Below, one piece after another: positions 18,189 through 28,036 of a stretch of 64,000 nt of DNA. The stretch comes from an uncultured Pelagibacteraceae bacterium (GTDB lineage: Bacteria; Pseudomonadota; Alphaproteobacteria; Pelagibacterales; Pelagibacteraceae): positions 124,001-188,000 of the forward strand of contig CACISX010000003.1 of the NCBI GenBank assembly GCA_902589455.1, read 5' to 3'. The notes under the pieces are model-generated. The model was not told where the DNA came from and searched no databases. It saw nothing but the letters and a program-made list of their open reading frames with translations. Position 1 is the stretch's first letter. Each line of letters starts with the position of its first letter. The position numbers were made by a program, and so were the translations under genes.

Positions 18189-20780
18189 TTATTTTTTCTT
18201 TTTTTTTGTTTTCTTATTTTTATCGTATTCACGTCTTTTCTCAATAAGGATTAAAGCTTCTTCCATAGTAAGTTCTATAGGATCTTTTTCCTCAGGAATT
18301 GTAGCATTAAGGGATTTATATTTAATATAAGGCCCATACTGACCTTTCATGATTCGAACTGGTTTTTTATCCTCTGGATGATTTCCTAAATCTTTTATAA
18401 TTGAAGAAGACATTCTTCCAGGTTTTGCTTCAGCTATTAAAGAAATAGCTCTATTTAATCCTATAGAAAAAATTTCCTCTATATTTTCTATTCTAGCTGA
18501 TTTATTTTCACATTTTAAATATGGCCCAAATCTACCAGTGTTTAATGTAATTTCTTTTTGATTTTCTGGATTTAAACCTAATGATTTAGGAAGTGAGCAT
18601 AAAAATCTAGCTTTGTCTAAATCAATACTTTCTAACTCAATACCTTTTGGTATTGATACATTTTTTAATAATTCATTAACATCAGATTTAGTTTTTTTTG
18701 TTTTTTTTGTTTTTTTTCTCTTTTTAGTCTTTTCTTCCTCAATATTTTCTTCAATGATCTTCTCATATTGAAGGTAAGGACCAAATCTTCCATTTTTTAA
18801 AAAAATATCATTTCCATTTTCGTGTTTACCAAGAAATTTAGGCTCTGCTAGCTGAGATTGAGCAGCTGCTTTAGCTTTTGATAATGGTCTTGTAAATTTA
18901 CATTCTGGATAGTTTGAACAACCAATAAACGCACCTCCTCTAAAACTATTTTTTAAACTTAGGGAACCTGTTTCACATAACTGACATTTTCTGACTATGT
19001 TTCCCTCTTTGTCAGTATCAAATATCAATGCTCCTAAACTATCATTTAAAAGATCTAAAACTTCTCTGGTTCTTTTTTCTTTTACCTCTGAAACATTGCT
19101 ATTAAAATCTTTCCAAAACATTTCCAAAACTTTAAGCCAACTTTCCTTTCCAGAAGTTATTTCATCTAGCTGATCCTCTAGACCGGCTGTAAAATTATAA
19201 TCCACGTATTTTGAAAATAGTTTTTCTAAAAATGCAGAAATTAATTTACCTCTGTCTGTTGGAAAAAATCTTTTATTAACTATTTCTGAATAGCCTCTGT
19301 TTGCTATTGTTGATATAATGCTAGCATAAGTTGAAGGTCTTCCTATTCCTAACTCTTCTAGTTTTTTAACTAAACTTGCTTCAGAGTAACGTGGGGGAGG
19401 TTGTGTAAAATGCTGTTCATCAATAAGAGCCTCTATATTAATTGGTCCTTTTGACATTTCAGGTAAAATTTGTTCATCATCATCCTTGCTTTGATTTGAA
19501 TAAACTTTTAAAAATCCATCAAATTTCAAAACCGATCCGCTTGATTTACATATAGTTTTACCGTCTTCAGACTCAATCGTTATTGTATTTCTATCAAATT
19601 TTGCTGTTTCCATCTGAGACGATAGAGCTCTAGACCAAATTAAAGAATACAATTTTTGTTGGTCAGAACTTAAATACTTTTTAATAGAGTCTGGATTTCT
19701 ATTAATATCAGTTGGTCTTATTGCTTCATGAGCTTCCTGAGCGTTTTTTGCTTTTTTTCCTGAGTAATTATTTGGATTTTCTGGCAAGTATTCGTTACCA
19801 TATTTTTTTTTAATAAAATTTCTAAAATCAGTGACAGCATCAGCTGATAAATTAGTTCCATCAGTTCTCATATAAGTAATTAACCCAACTGTATCTCCCT
19901 CAATTTCTATTCCTTGATAAAGTTTTTGAGCTATTTGCATTGTTCTTGATGCACCAAAACCCAATCTACTAGAGGCAACTTGCTGAAGTGTTGAAGTAGT
20001 AAAGGGTCCCGAGGGATTTCTGCTAACAATTTTTGAGGAGATATCAGTTATGTTAAATTTTTTGTTCTTAATATTATCAATTGCCTTTTCAATTTCTTCT
20101 TTATTTTTAAATGAAAATTTTTCAATTTTTTCTCCATCAAGTTGAGAAATACTTGCTGTAATATTGCTTTTGTTTTTATCCTGAAAATTAATACTTAAAG
20201 TCCAAAATTCTTCAGGTTTGAATAATTCAATTTCATGCTCTCTTTCAGTGATCAATTTCAGTGCAACAGATTGAACTCTACCGGCAGATTTTGAACCAGG
20301 TAGTTTAGTCCAAAGTATAGGTGATATATTAAATCCCACCAAATAATCTAGTGCCCTTCTAGCCATGTATGCATCTACTAATAAAGGCTCTATCTGTCTT
20401 GGATTTTCAATGCCATGTGTGACGGCTTTTTTTGTTATTTCATTAAATACCACACGTTCAATTTCTTTGTCTTTTAAAAGTTTTTTTTCATCTAAATATT
20501 CTTTTACATGCCAAGCTATTGCTTCTCCCTCACGATCTGGGTCAGTAGCAAGAATTATTTTTGAAGAATCTTTCGCAGCATCAGTAATATCTTTTAAATA
20601 TTTTTTTGAAAAGCTATCAACTTCCCATTCCATTTTAAAATTTTGATCAGGATCAACTGATCCATTTTTCGAAGGAAGATCTCTAATATGACCATAGCTA
20701 GCTAAAACAGTATAGTTATCGCCTAAATATTTATTAATTGTTTTTGCTTTAGCAGGGCTTTCAACTATGACTAGATTCAT
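18189..20780 (-). CDS. topA: DNA topoisomerase I
   Basis: 863 residues. N-terminal Toprim domain (VIVESPAKAKTINKYLG and DPDREGEAIAWH), the active-site tyrosine Y303 in GLITYMRTDGTN, a zinc-ribbon near residues 595-630 (CQLC ... CSNYPEC), then three topoisomerase C-terminal repeats marked by GRFGPYLQYEK, GRFGPYLKCEN and GQYGPYIKYKS, ending in a poly-lysine tail. Relaxes negative supercoils. A lysine-rich linker near residue 690 is encoded by a perfect 9-bp triplication. dprA, often next to topA in related bacteria, is absent. Confidence 0.97.
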   Translation of the reverse strand: MNLVIVESPAKAKTINKYLGDNYTVLASYGHIRDLPSKNGSVDPDQNFKMEWEVDSFSKKYLKDITDAAKDSSKIILATDPDREGEAIAWHVKEYLDEKKLLKDKEIERVVFNEITKKAVTHGIENPRQIEPLLVDAYMARRALDYLVGFNISPILWTKLPGSKSAGRVQSVALKLITEREHEIELFKPEEFWTLSINFQDKNKSNITASISQLDGEKIEKFSFKNKEEIEKAIDNIKNKKFNITDISSKIVSRNPSGPFTTSTLQQVASSRLGFGASRTMQIAQKLYQGIEIEGDTVGLITYMRTDGTNLSADAVTDFRNFIKKKYGNEYLPENPNNYSGKKAKNAQEAHEAIRPTDINRNPDSIKKYLSSDQQKLYSLIWSRALSSQMETAKFDRNTITIESEDGKTICKSSGSVLKFDGFLKVYSNQSKDDDEQILPEMSKGPINIEALIDEQHFTQPPPRYSEASLVKKLEELGIGRPSTYASIISTIANRGYSEIVNKRFFPTDRGKLISAFLEKLFSKYVDYNFTAGLEDQLDEITSGKESWLKVLEMFWKDFNSNVSEVKEKRTREVLDLLNDSLGALIFDTDKEGNIVRKCQLCETGSLSLKNSFRGGAFIGCSNYPECKFTRPLSKAKAAAQSQLAEPKFLGKHENGNDIFLKNGRFGPYLQYEKIIEENIEEEKTKKRKKTKKTKKTKSDVNELLKNVSIPKGIELESIDLDKARFLCSLPKSLGLNPENQKEITLNTGRFGPYLKCENKSARIENIEEIFSIGLNRAISLIAEAKPGRMSSSIIKDLGNHPEDKKPVRIMKGQYGPYIKYKSLNATIPEEKDPIELTMEEALILIEKRREYDKNKKTKKKKK
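18691..18717. repeat. Three perfect 9-bp tandem repeats (GTTTTTTTT) inside topA
   Basis: The + strand reads three exact copies of a nine-base unit, G followed by eight T. Because the unit is a multiple of three, gain or loss of a copy keeps the topA frame and only changes the length of the Lys-Lys-Thr linker between the zinc ribbon and the C-terminal repeats. Slippage within one of the T8 runs, however, would shift the frame. Confidence 0.85.
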
Positions 20781-20788
20781 AAAATAAC

Positions 20789-20816
20789 AAACTACTCAAA
20801 AGAGTTTGATAGTCAA
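20789..20816 (-). promoter_or_regulatory. Possible promoter for topA
   Basis: On the - strand TTGACT (complement of 20811-20816) and TAGTTT (complement of 20789-20794) are 16 bp apart in the 37-bp gap between plsY and topA. The -35 is good and the -10 weak. Predicted start would fall within a few bases of the topA ATG, giving almost no leader. A weak hairpin (CTC AAAA GAG with flanking CAAA/TTTG) overlaps the same place. Confidence 0.4.
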
Positions 20817-20817
20817 A

Positions 20818-21396
20818 TTAATAAATTCTTGTCTTAGTTTCTTCTTTATTTTTCAAGCGTTTAATATTTTCTCTGTGGGTAAAAAATATTAAAATAAACA
20901 TTATTACGTAAAAAATTACATTTTCCAAACCATCCAAAATTAAAATATAAACAGGTATAGAAAGTGATCCTATCAAGGAAGCTAAAGATGAATATTTAGA
21001 AATAAAAAATATTATTAACCAACAAATACCAAATACTAAACCAAAAATAATATTTAAAGAAAAAAGTATCCCAACATATGTAGCTACACCTTTGCCACCT
21101 TTAAATTTTAACCATACTGGAAACACATGACCTATAAAAGCACATAAAGCTGATATATACACTGCATCAGGGAAATTAATTTTTACGTATAAAACAGGTA
21201 TTACTGCTTTTAACACATCAAGTATTAGTGTTGAATAACCAATTAATTTATTACCAGTTCTTAAAGCATTTGTTGCACCAATATTACCAGAACCGATTTC
21301 TCTAATATCTTTTTTTAAAAATATTTTAGTTAAAATTAATCCAAAAGGAATTGATCCCATTAGGTATGAGATTATACCTATTATAAAAAGTTCCAT
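20818..21396 (-). CDS. plsY: Acyl-phosphate:glycerol-3-phosphate acyltransferase
   Basis: 192 residues, five to seven hydrophobic segments. The three PlsY motifs are visible: GSIPFGLILTKIF, GSGNIGATNALRT and KFKGGKGVATYVG. This membrane enzyme acylates glycerol-3-phosphate from acyl-phosphate to start phospholipid synthesis; its partner PlsX is encoded at 57208-58209. Lies three bases after pyrC in the same direction. Confidence 0.96.
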   Translation of the reverse strand: MELFIIGIISYLMGSIPFGLILTKIFLKKDIREIGSGNIGATNALRTGNKLIGYSTLILDVLKAVIPVLYVKINFPDAVYISALCAFIGHVFPVWLKFKGGKGVATYVGILFSLNIIFGLVFGICWLIIFFISKYSSLASLIGSLSIPVYILILDGLENVIFYVIMFILIFFTHRENIKRLKNKEETKTRIY

Positions 21397-21398
21397 TT

Positions 21399-22685
21399 TT
21401 ATATTTTAAATAATTCTTTACCTTTTACAAATGTATTGGTCACTTTTCCTTGAAGTTTCTTATCTTCAATTGAAGTATTTTTAGATTTAGAGATTAAATT
21501 TTCTTTTTTTACAATCCATGGTTTATTGATATCCACTATACAAAAATCTGCATCATTACCTATAGACAAGTTTCCTTTGTTAATATTTAATATTTTTGCT
21601 GGGTTGGAAGTTAAAGCTTGAATTATAGTTTCAAGTTTTACAGATCCGTTATGGAATAATTCTAAACTTAAAGACAACAATGTTTCAATACCAGATGCAC
21701 CTGTTGCAGCTTGAGCAAAAGTTAATCTTTTAGATTCTTCATCTTCAGGTTTGTGGTCAGAAACAATTACATCAATAGTTTTATCTTTTAATCCTTGAAC
21801 TAAAGCTTCTCGATCTTCTTCTCTTCTCAGTGGAGGTGATAATTTTAAAAATGTTCTAAAATCTCCAATATCATTTTCATTTAATGAGAGATTATTTATT
21901 GATACACCGCAAGTAAATTTAACATTTTGTTTACGTTCCTTAATTATATCCACAGATTTTCCTGCCGATAGTTGAGATATATGATATCGACATTTAGTTT
22001 TTTCTAGGAGAGTAAGATCTCTTTCAATTATAATTCTTTCAGCAATATCTGGTATGCTTGATAAGCCTAGTTTTGTTGCAATAATACCAGAATTAATCAT
22101 TCCATTTTTAGCTAAATCGTAATCTTCAGCATGTTGCATTATAAGACATCCCAAATCTTTAGCTGAATTCATAATCCTAGACATAAGTCTAGTATTTTGA
22201 ATTGTTTTTACTCCATCAGTAAAAGCAATAATTCCTTTTTTAGCTAGTAACCCAAATTCAGTCATATTGGTGCCATCAGTATTTTGAGTTAATGAAGCGC
22301 AAGGAAAGATATTTATTTTAGACTTATCACGTCCTCTTCTTTTTAAAAAATCTACAATTGATACATTATCTATAATTGGATCTGTATTAGGCATGGTTAC
22401 GACGGAAGTTACTCCACCAGACAATGCTGCATTACTTAAAGTCCTAAAATTTTCTTTATATTCATATCCTGGCTCGCCTACAAAAACTCTCATATCCACT
22501 ATACCAGGAAATATGTATTTACCCTTTAAGTCAGTAGGTTTTTCTCTAGTTGGTAAATTGTTTGTATTTACCTTTTTTCCTATTGCTTCTATCTTTCCAT
22601 CTTCACCAATTATTAATCCGCCATTTTCGTTTATAGAATTATGAGGATCTATAATGTTTGCATTTATAAAGTATTGTTTTTTCAT
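21399..22685 (-). CDS. pyrC: Dihydroorotase-like protein lacking the HxH metal motif
   Basis: 428 residues with the full amidohydrolase/dihydroorotase fold by similarity (TMPNTDPIIDN, FTDGVKTI, QHAED, FLKLSPPLR, VSDHKPED). The first metal-binding motif, normally DxHxHLREPG, reads DMRVFVGEPG at residues 64-73, so both histidines are replaced (R66, F68), and a later histidine site reads SINNL. Alphaproteobacterial genes paired with pyrB often show this form. It may be a non-catalytic partner needed to assemble aspartate transcarbamoylase, as for Pseudomonas PyrC', rather than an active enzyme. Operon with pyrB. Confidence 0.85.
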   Translation of the reverse strand: MKKQYFINANIIDPHNSINENGGLIIGEDGKIEAIGKKVNTNNLPTREKPTDLKGKYIFPGIVDMRVFVGEPGYEYKENFRTLSNAALSGGVTSVVTMPNTDPIIDNVSIVDFLKRRGRDKSKINIFPCASLTQNTDGTNMTEFGLLAKKGIIAFTDGVKTIQNTRLMSRIMNSAKDLGCLIMQHAEDYDLAKNGMINSGIIATKLGLSSIPDIAERIIIERDLTLLEKTKCRYHISQLSAGKSVDIIKERKQNVKFTCGVSINNLSLNENDIGDFRTFLKLSPPLRREEDREALVQGLKDKTIDVIVSDHKPEDEESKRLTFAQAATGASGIETLLSLSLELFHNGSVKLETIIQALTSNPAKILNINKGNLSIGNDADFCIVDINKPWIVKKENLISKSKNTSIEDKKLQGKVTNTFVKGKELFKI

Positions 22686-23627
22686 TTATTCACAAAATAT
22701 TTTTAAACATGCCATTCTTACAGCAACACCTAATTCAACTTGTTCTTTAATTACACTCTTGTTTATGTCATCAGCTAATCTTGTATCAATTTCAATTCCT
22801 CTATTCATTGGACCAGGATGCATAATTAAAGCATCTGACTTTGCATGATCAAGTTTATCTGGTGTTAATCCATAATATTCATAGTATTCTCTATTCGATG
22901 AAAGATATGAACTGGTCATTCTTTCATTTTGTAATCTAAGCATCATTACAATATCACAATCTTTGAGACCCTTTTTCATATCAGTAAAAGTGTTAACACC
23001 AAACTTTTCAATTTCTTTTGGCATAAGATTGGATGGTGCAATTATATTAACTTCTGCTCCTAACATTGTAAGAAGATAAATATTTGATCTAGCCACTCTC
23101 GAATGAAGTATGTCTCCACATATAGCTATTTTTAATCCCTGAATTTTTTTTTTTCGATTTCTAATTGTTAATGCATCTAATAACGCTTGAGTAGGATGCT
23201 CACGTCTGCCATCACCAGCGTTTAGAACGACACAATTAACTTTTTGAGACAACAGATTACAAGCACCGGAGTCTTGATGTCTGATCACAATTATATCAGG
23301 ATGCATTGCATTTAAAGTCATGGCTGTATCAATCAAAGTTTCACCTTTTTTAATGGCTGAGTTACCCATATTCATTGACATTACGTCTGCACCAAGTCTT
23401 TTTCCAGCAAGTTCAAATGAGCTTTGTGTTCTAGTTGATGGCTCAAAGAATAAGTTTATTTGTGTTTTGCCTCTTAATACATCAATTTTTTTATTTTTAC
23501 TCTGGTTTAATTTTATGAAAGCTTCTGACTCATCCAGGATATAATTAATATCATTAACTGACAAATCTTGGATACCTAACAGATGTTTTTGTGAAATTTT
23601 AATAGCTTTATTGGTTTTAATTGCCAT
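22686..23627 (-). CDS. pyrB: Aspartate carbamoyltransferase catalytic subunit
   Basis: 313 residues from the start [18 protein letters not shown]; an upstream in-frame ATG at 23666 would add 13 hydrophobic residues not seen in the family. The carbamoyl-phosphate loop [20 protein letters not shown] and the aspartate-binding MRLQNER region are intact, as is [12 protein letters not shown]. Joins carbamoyl phosphate and aspartate, the first committed step of pyrimidine synthesis. Its stop abuts the dihydroorotase-like gene, supporting a protein complex. No pyrI regulatory subunit is present. Confidence 0.95.
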   Translation of the reverse strand: MAIKTNKAIKISQKHLLGIQDLSVNDINYILDESEAFIKLNQSKNKKIDVLRGKTQINLFFEPSTRTQSSFELAGKRLGADVMSMNMGNSAIKKGETLIDTAMTLNAMHPDIIVIRHQDSGACNLLSQKVNCVVLNAGDGRREHPTQALLDALTIRNRKKKIQGLKIAICGDILHSRVARSNIYLLTMLGAEVNIIAPSNLMPKEIEKFGVNTFTDMKKGLKDCDIVMMLRLQNERMTSSYLSSNREYYEYYGLTPDKLDHAKSDALIMHPGPMNRGIEIDTRLADDINKSVIKEQVELGVAVRMACLKIFCE

Positions 23628-23669
23628 TAAAATTAACTCTATAGCTATAAAGCCCCTAAATGGCAAGGA

Positions 23670-24125
23670 TTAATTGTTTAAATAATCTATAGCTCCTTGA
23701 AGAATAAATGCAGCTGCATTTTGATCTATGTTTTTTTCACGTTTAGAAACATTAACATCAAGCTGACTGGATAGATTAAATGCGCCAACAGTTGAAAGTC
23801 TTTCATCCCATAAGCAAACATCTACATCAATATTTTGGTCAATATTTTTAGATACATCACTTACTGATTGAGCAGAAGGACCTAATGAACCATCCATGTT
23901 AATTGGATATCCAATGATAACTCCTTTAATATTGTTTTCCTCTATTATTTTTTTTAATTCGTTGATTAGATTATCATTATTGGTTTTATTGATCGTTTTA
24001 AAAGGTGTGGCTATTGACTGTTTTTCATCACAAATTGATACACCGATTCTTTTTGAACCAAGATCTAAACCAATCAATCTAGAGGTTTCAGACTGTTTTT
24101 TTTTGAATTCTTCAATAGTGATCAT
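23670..24125 (-). CDS. ruvX: Putative pre-16S rRNA nuclease (YqgF/RuvX family)
   Basis: 151 residues with the RNase H-like YqgF fold: LIGLDLGSKRIGVSICD near the N-terminus, IKGVIIGYPINMDGSLG in the middle, and DVCLWDERLST with the acidic catalytic residues. In E. coli YqgF trims the 5' end of 16S rRNA; a Holliday-junction resolvase role was proposed earlier. It heads the - strand ruvX-pyrB-pyrC-plsY-topA run and diverges from gatC. Confidence 0.92.
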   Translation of the reverse strand: MITIEEFKKKQSETSRLIGLDLGSKRIGVSICDEKQSIATPFKTINKTNNDNLINELKKIIEENNIKGVIIGYPINMDGSLGPSAQSVSDVSKNIDQNIDVDVCLWDERLSTVGAFNLSSQLDVNVSKREKNIDQNAAAFILQGAIDYLNN

Positions 24126-24175
24126 ATTGTATATTTTAAACTTAAGTGATAGTTTGCGACATATTTAAATATCAT

Positions 24176-24463
24176 ATGAGCATCGATCTTAAAACAATAA
24201 AGCACATATCTAAACTATCAAGAATTTCTGTAGATGAGAAAAAAGCAGAGAAACTTGCAGGAGATTTAAATTCAATTTTCGATTTTATTGAAAAACTTAA
24301 CGAATTAAAAACTGACAATGTTGAACCATTAACTTCTGTTGCTGAAACAACTCTAAAACTAAGATCAGATGAAGTAAAAAGTAAAAACTTAAGAGATCAA
24401 GTAATAAAAAATTCTCCTAAGGAAAATGAAGATTATTTTGTAGTACCAAAGGTAATTGAATAA
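24176..24463 (+). CDS. gatC: Asp-tRNA(Asn)/Glu-tRNA(Gln) amidotransferase subunit C
   Basis: 95 residues from the ATG at 24176 (MSIDLKTIKHISKLSRI); an earlier in-frame ATG at 24146 adds ten unconserved residues. Motif NVEPLTSVAETTLKLRSD is typical of GatC, which wraps around and stabilises GatA. One-base overlap with gatA. Its presence suggests that Gln-tRNA and/or Asn-tRNA are made by transamidation in this organism. Confidence 0.95.
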   Translation: MSIDLKTIKHISKLSRISVDEKKAEKLAGDLNSIFDFIEKLNELKTDNVEPLTSVAETTLKLRSDEVKSKNLRDQVIKNSPKENEDYFVVPKVIE

Positions 24464-25920
24464 TGTCAGATATAACTAAACAATCATTATCTGAGTTAGT
24501 AGAAAATATAAAAAGTAAAAAACTTTCCTCAAGTGAAGTTACTAAAGCATTTGTTGAAAGATCAGAAAAATCAAAAGAATTAAATGCATATATAACTGAA
24601 GATTATGCAAATGCTTTAAATAAAGCAAAAAACTTTGATAAAAAACCTAATCTTGATCTGAAATTGCCTGGTATTCCAATGGCTGTAAAAGATTTATTTT
24701 GTACAAGAGATTTAAGAACTACGGCAGGTAGCAAGATTTTAAATAACTTTGTTCCAACTTACGAGTCAACAGTCACACAAAACATTTGGAATGAAGGAGC
24801 TATCCTAATTGGTAAATTAAATTGTGATGAATTTGCAATGGGTTCATCTAATGAAACTAGTTTTTTTGGTAATGTACAAAATCCGATTGATCAGAATTTA
24901 GTTCCAGGAGGATCGTCTGGTGGATCGTCTTCTGCTGTAGCAGCTCAATTAACACCAATAACTATTGGAACAGATACAGGTGGATCTATAAGACAACCCG
25001 CTTCATTTACAGGAACTGTTGGATTAAAACCTACTTATGGTAGTTGCTCTCGATATGGAATTGTAGCATTTGCATCATCTCTAGATCAAGCTGGTCCAAT
25101 GGCGCAAAATGTTAAAGATTGTGCATTGTTGCAGGAAGTTATTAGTACTTATGATGAAAAAGATTCTACATCAATAGACTTTAAAAGGAACGAGTACAGC
25201 AAAGAATTAACAAAAGATATTAAAGGTAAAAAAATAGGGATACCTAAAGAATATAGAGTAGATGGCATGTCTAAAGAAATAGAAGAACTATGGAAAAAAG
25301 GTATTGAATATGCAAAAGATTGTGGTGCTGAGATTATCGATATATCTCTTCCTCATACTAATTATGCACTACCAACTTATTACATCGTAGCACCAGCAGA
25401 GGCTTCATCTAATTTGGCTCGTTATGATGGTGTTAAATACGGTTTTAGAGCTGAAGGAGAAAATCTGATTGATATGTATGAAAAAACTAGATCTGAAGGA
25501 TTTGGTGCTGAAGTTCAAAGAAGAATAATGATTGGAACTTATGTTTTATCTTCAGGATATTATGATGCTTATTATCTTAAAGCTCAAAAGGTAAGAAAAC
25601 TTATTAAAAATGATTTTGATGAAGCTTATAAAAAGGTAGATGTAATTCTAACCCCATCTACTCCAAGTTCAGCGTTTAAAATTGGTGAAAAAACAAATGA
25701 TCCAGTTTCAATGTATTTAAATGATATTTTTACTGTTCCTGTAAATTTAGCAGGTTTACCTGGAATTTCTATACCTGCAGGCCATGATGCTAAAGGATAT
25801 CCATTGGGATTACAGATAATCGGCAAAGCTTTTGATGAACAAAATATTTTGAACATTGCATATGCTATGGAAGAAAAAATTAATTTTAAAAACAATATTA
25901 CAGACTGGTGGCTTAAGTGA
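24463..25920 (+). CDS. gatA: Asp-tRNA(Asn)/Glu-tRNA(Gln) amidotransferase subunit A
   Basis: 485 residues. The amidase-signature catalytic triad is present: Lys in [14 protein letters not shown] and the two serines in [15 protein letters not shown] / [14 protein letters not shown]. GatA releases ammonia from glutamine and channels it to GatB. The stop overlaps the GTG start of gatB by three bases. Confidence 0.98.
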   Translation: MSDITKQSLSELVENIKSKKLSSSEVTKAFVERSEKSKELNAYITEDYANALNKAKNFDKKPNLDLKLPGIPMAVKDLFCTRDLRTTAGSKILNNFVPTYESTVTQNIWNEGAILIGKLNCDEFAMGSSNETSFFGNVQNPIDQNLVPGGSSGGSSSAVAAQLTPITIGTDTGGSIRQPASFTGTVGLKPTYGSCSRYGIVAFASSLDQAGPMAQNVKDCALLQEVISTYDEKDSTSIDFKRNEYSKELTKDIKGKKIGIPKEYRVDGMSKEIEELWKKGIEYAKDCGAEIIDISLPHTNYALPTYYIVAPAEASSNLARYDGVKYGFRAEGENLIDMYEKTRSEGFGAEVQRRIMIGTYVLSSGYYDAYYLKAQKVRKLIKNDFDEAYKKVDVILTPSTPSSAFKIGEKTNDPVSMYLNDIFTVPVNLAGLPGISIPAGHDAKGYPLGLQIIGKAFDEQNILNIAYAMEEKINFKNNITDWWLK

Positions 25921-27380
25921 GTGAGAACAAATCCGAATATCTAATTAATAGACATGATAATCAATATGAAGTTGTTATTGGTTTAGAAGTACATGCACAA
26001 GTTACATCGCAGTCGAAATTATTCTCAACATCAGCAACCAAATTTGGAGCTGAACCAAATACCCAAGTAAGTTTAGTTGATGCAGCATTTCCAGGAATGT
26101 TACCAGTAATTAACGAGTATTGCGTAAAACAAGCTATCAAAACAGGAATTGGTTTAAAAGCTAAAATCAATAAGAGATCTGTCTTTGATAGAAAAAATTA
26201 TTTTTATGCTGACTTACCTCAGGGATATCAAATCTCACAATTCAAAGACCCAATTGTAGGTGAGGGTAAGGTAATACTTGATATGCCAGAAGGTCAAAAA
26301 GAGGTAGGTATAGAAAGATTACACTTGGAACAAGATGCGGGTAAAAGTATTCATGATTTAGATCCTAAAAATACTTTTGTAGATTTAAATAGATCAGGTG
26401 TAGCTTTGATGGAAATTGTAAGTAAGCCCGATCTAAGATCTCCAGATGAGGTCAATGCATATATTAAAAAATTAAGATCTATAATGAGATATTTAGGAAC
26501 CTGCGATGGAAACATGCAGGAAGGATCTTTGAGAGCCGATGTAAATGTATCTGTTAGAAAAAAAGGTTCAAAAGAGTTTGGAACGCGATGTGAGATAAAA
26601 AATGTTAACTCAATAAAGTTCATGCAGATGGCAATTGAGTACGAAGCCAACAGACAAGTTGATTTAATTGAGGAAGGTCGAACGATTGATCAAGAAACAA
26701 GACTTTTTGATACTAAAAAGAATGAAACTAGATCAATGAGATCAAAAGAGGATGCTCATGATTATAGATATTTTCCAGATCCAGACTTATTGCCATTAGA
26801 AGTTTCAGATGATTTTATTGAGAATTTAAAATTAGAAATTCCAGAGCTACCAGATGAAAAGAAAAAAAGATTTATAGAAAAATTTAAGTTAACTCCTTAC
26901 GAAGCAAATATTTTAGTTTCTGATATTGAAACATCTAATTATTTTGAAAATGTAATTAAGAAATCTGATGTAAAACTTGCAACAAATTGGATAATTGGAG
27001 AATTATTTGCAGCCTTAAATGAAAAAAACTTAGAAATAACTGAAAGCCCTATAAGCACTGGCAATTTATCAAAATTAATAAATCTAATTAAAGATGGAAC
27101 AATTTCTGGAAAAATTGCAAAAACAGTTTTTGAACAAATGATGGAAGGTGACAAAGATCCTCAGAAAATTGTTGAAGAAAAAGGTTTAAAACAAGAAAGC
27201 GACCCGAAAGCACTCGAGATGCTGATAGACAAGGTTATTGATGATAACAGAGATAAAGCTACTGAATATAAATCAGGCAAGGTTAAATTATTTGGTTTCT
27301 TTGTAGGTCAAGTAATGAAGATTTCTGGTGGAAAAGCAAATCCTCAATTAGTTAATGAGATTTTAAAGAAAAAACTTTAG
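25917..27380 (+). CDS. gatB: Asp-tRNA(Asn)/Glu-tRNA(Gln) amidotransferase subunit B
   Basis: 487 residues from a GTG start. Family motifs: [32 protein letters not shown] and [18 protein letters not shown] of the kinase-like domain, with the C-terminal tRNA-binding Yqey domain after about residue 330. GatB phosphorylates the mischarged Glu or Asp and completes amidation. Continues into the downstream O-methyltransferase with a five-base gap. Confidence 0.98.
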   Translation: MSENKSEYLINRHDNQYEVVIGLEVHAQVTSQSKLFSTSATKFGAEPNTQVSLVDAAFPGMLPVINEYCVKQAIKTGIGLKAKINKRSVFDRKNYFYADLPQGYQISQFKDPIVGEGKVILDMPEGQKEVGIERLHLEQDAGKSIHDLDPKNTFVDLNRSGVALMEIVSKPDLRSPDEVNAYIKKLRSIMRYLGTCDGNMQEGSLRADVNVSVRKKGSKEFGTRCEIKNVNSIKFMQMAIEYEANRQVDLIEEGRTIDQETRLFDTKKNETRSMRSKEDAHDYRYFPDPDLLPLEVSDDFIENLKLEIPELPDEKKKRFIEKFKLTPYEANILVSDIETSNYFENVIKKSDVKLATNWIIGELFAALNEKNLEITESPISTGNLSKLINLIKDGTISGKIAKTVFEQMMEGDKDPQKIVEEKGLKQESDPKALEMLIDKVIDDNRDKATEYKSGKVKLFGFFVGQVMKISGGKANPQLVNEILKKKL

Positions 27381-27385
27381 AATTT

Positions 27386-28036
27386 ATGGGTTCAGACCTA
27401 AATATAACTAAAGAACTACAAGAGTATATTTTAAGTCATGGATTTAATTTACATCCAGTCCAAAAAGAAATTATTGATTACAACACTTCTCTTGGCGATA
27501 TCAAAAGAATGCAAATATCAATTTCACAAAGTCAATTTCTGCATTTAATTATAAAAATTTCAAATATCAAAAAAGTTTTAGAGATAGGTACATTTACAGG
27601 ATTAAGTACACTATCTATGGCTTTGGCATTATCAGATGATGGCAAAGTAATTGCTTTAGATAAAAATGAAGAAACTAATAAAGTTGCATTAGATTTTTTT
27701 AAAAAAGCTAATCAAGACCATAAAATAAAAACATTGATTAAACCCGCTTTAGAAAGTTTAGATGAAATTAAAAATGAAAAGTTTGATTTAGTTTTTATCG
27801 ATGCTGATAAAATGAATTATATTGAATACTATGAACGTTCTTTACAATTATTGAACAAAAATGGTCTAATAATCATTGATAATGTTTTATGGTATGGAGA
27901 AGTTGTTAATGAAAACAATACTGACAAATTTACTAAAAATATTAAGGAGTTTAACAATCATATTTCAAAGGATACAAGGGTTGAAAAATTAATAATTCCT
28001 CTTGGTGATGGAATGACTGTTTGTAGAAAATTATAA
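27386..28036 (+). CDS. Class I SAM-dependent O-methyltransferase (CCoAOMT-like)
   Basis: 216 residues. SAM-binding motif I reads VLEIGTFTGLSTLSMALAL, and FDLVFIDADKMNYIEYYE plus GLIIIDNVLW match the caffeoyl-CoA/catechol O-methyltransferase family, whose aspartates bind a divalent metal. The small-molecule substrate cannot be read from the sequence. Bacterial members are often found as housekeeping genes of unknown role. One-base overlap with trhO (TAATG). Confidence 0.85.
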   Translation: MGSDLNITKELQEYILSHGFNLHPVQKEIIDYNTSLGDIKRMQISISQSQFLHLIIKISNIKKVLEIGTFTGLSTLSMALALSDDGKVIALDKNEETNKVALDFFKKANQDHKIKTLIKPALESLDEIKNEKFDLVFIDADKMNYIEYYERSLQLLNKNGLIIIDNVLWYGEVVNENNTDKFTKNIKEFNNHISKDTRVEKLIIPLGDGMTVCRKL

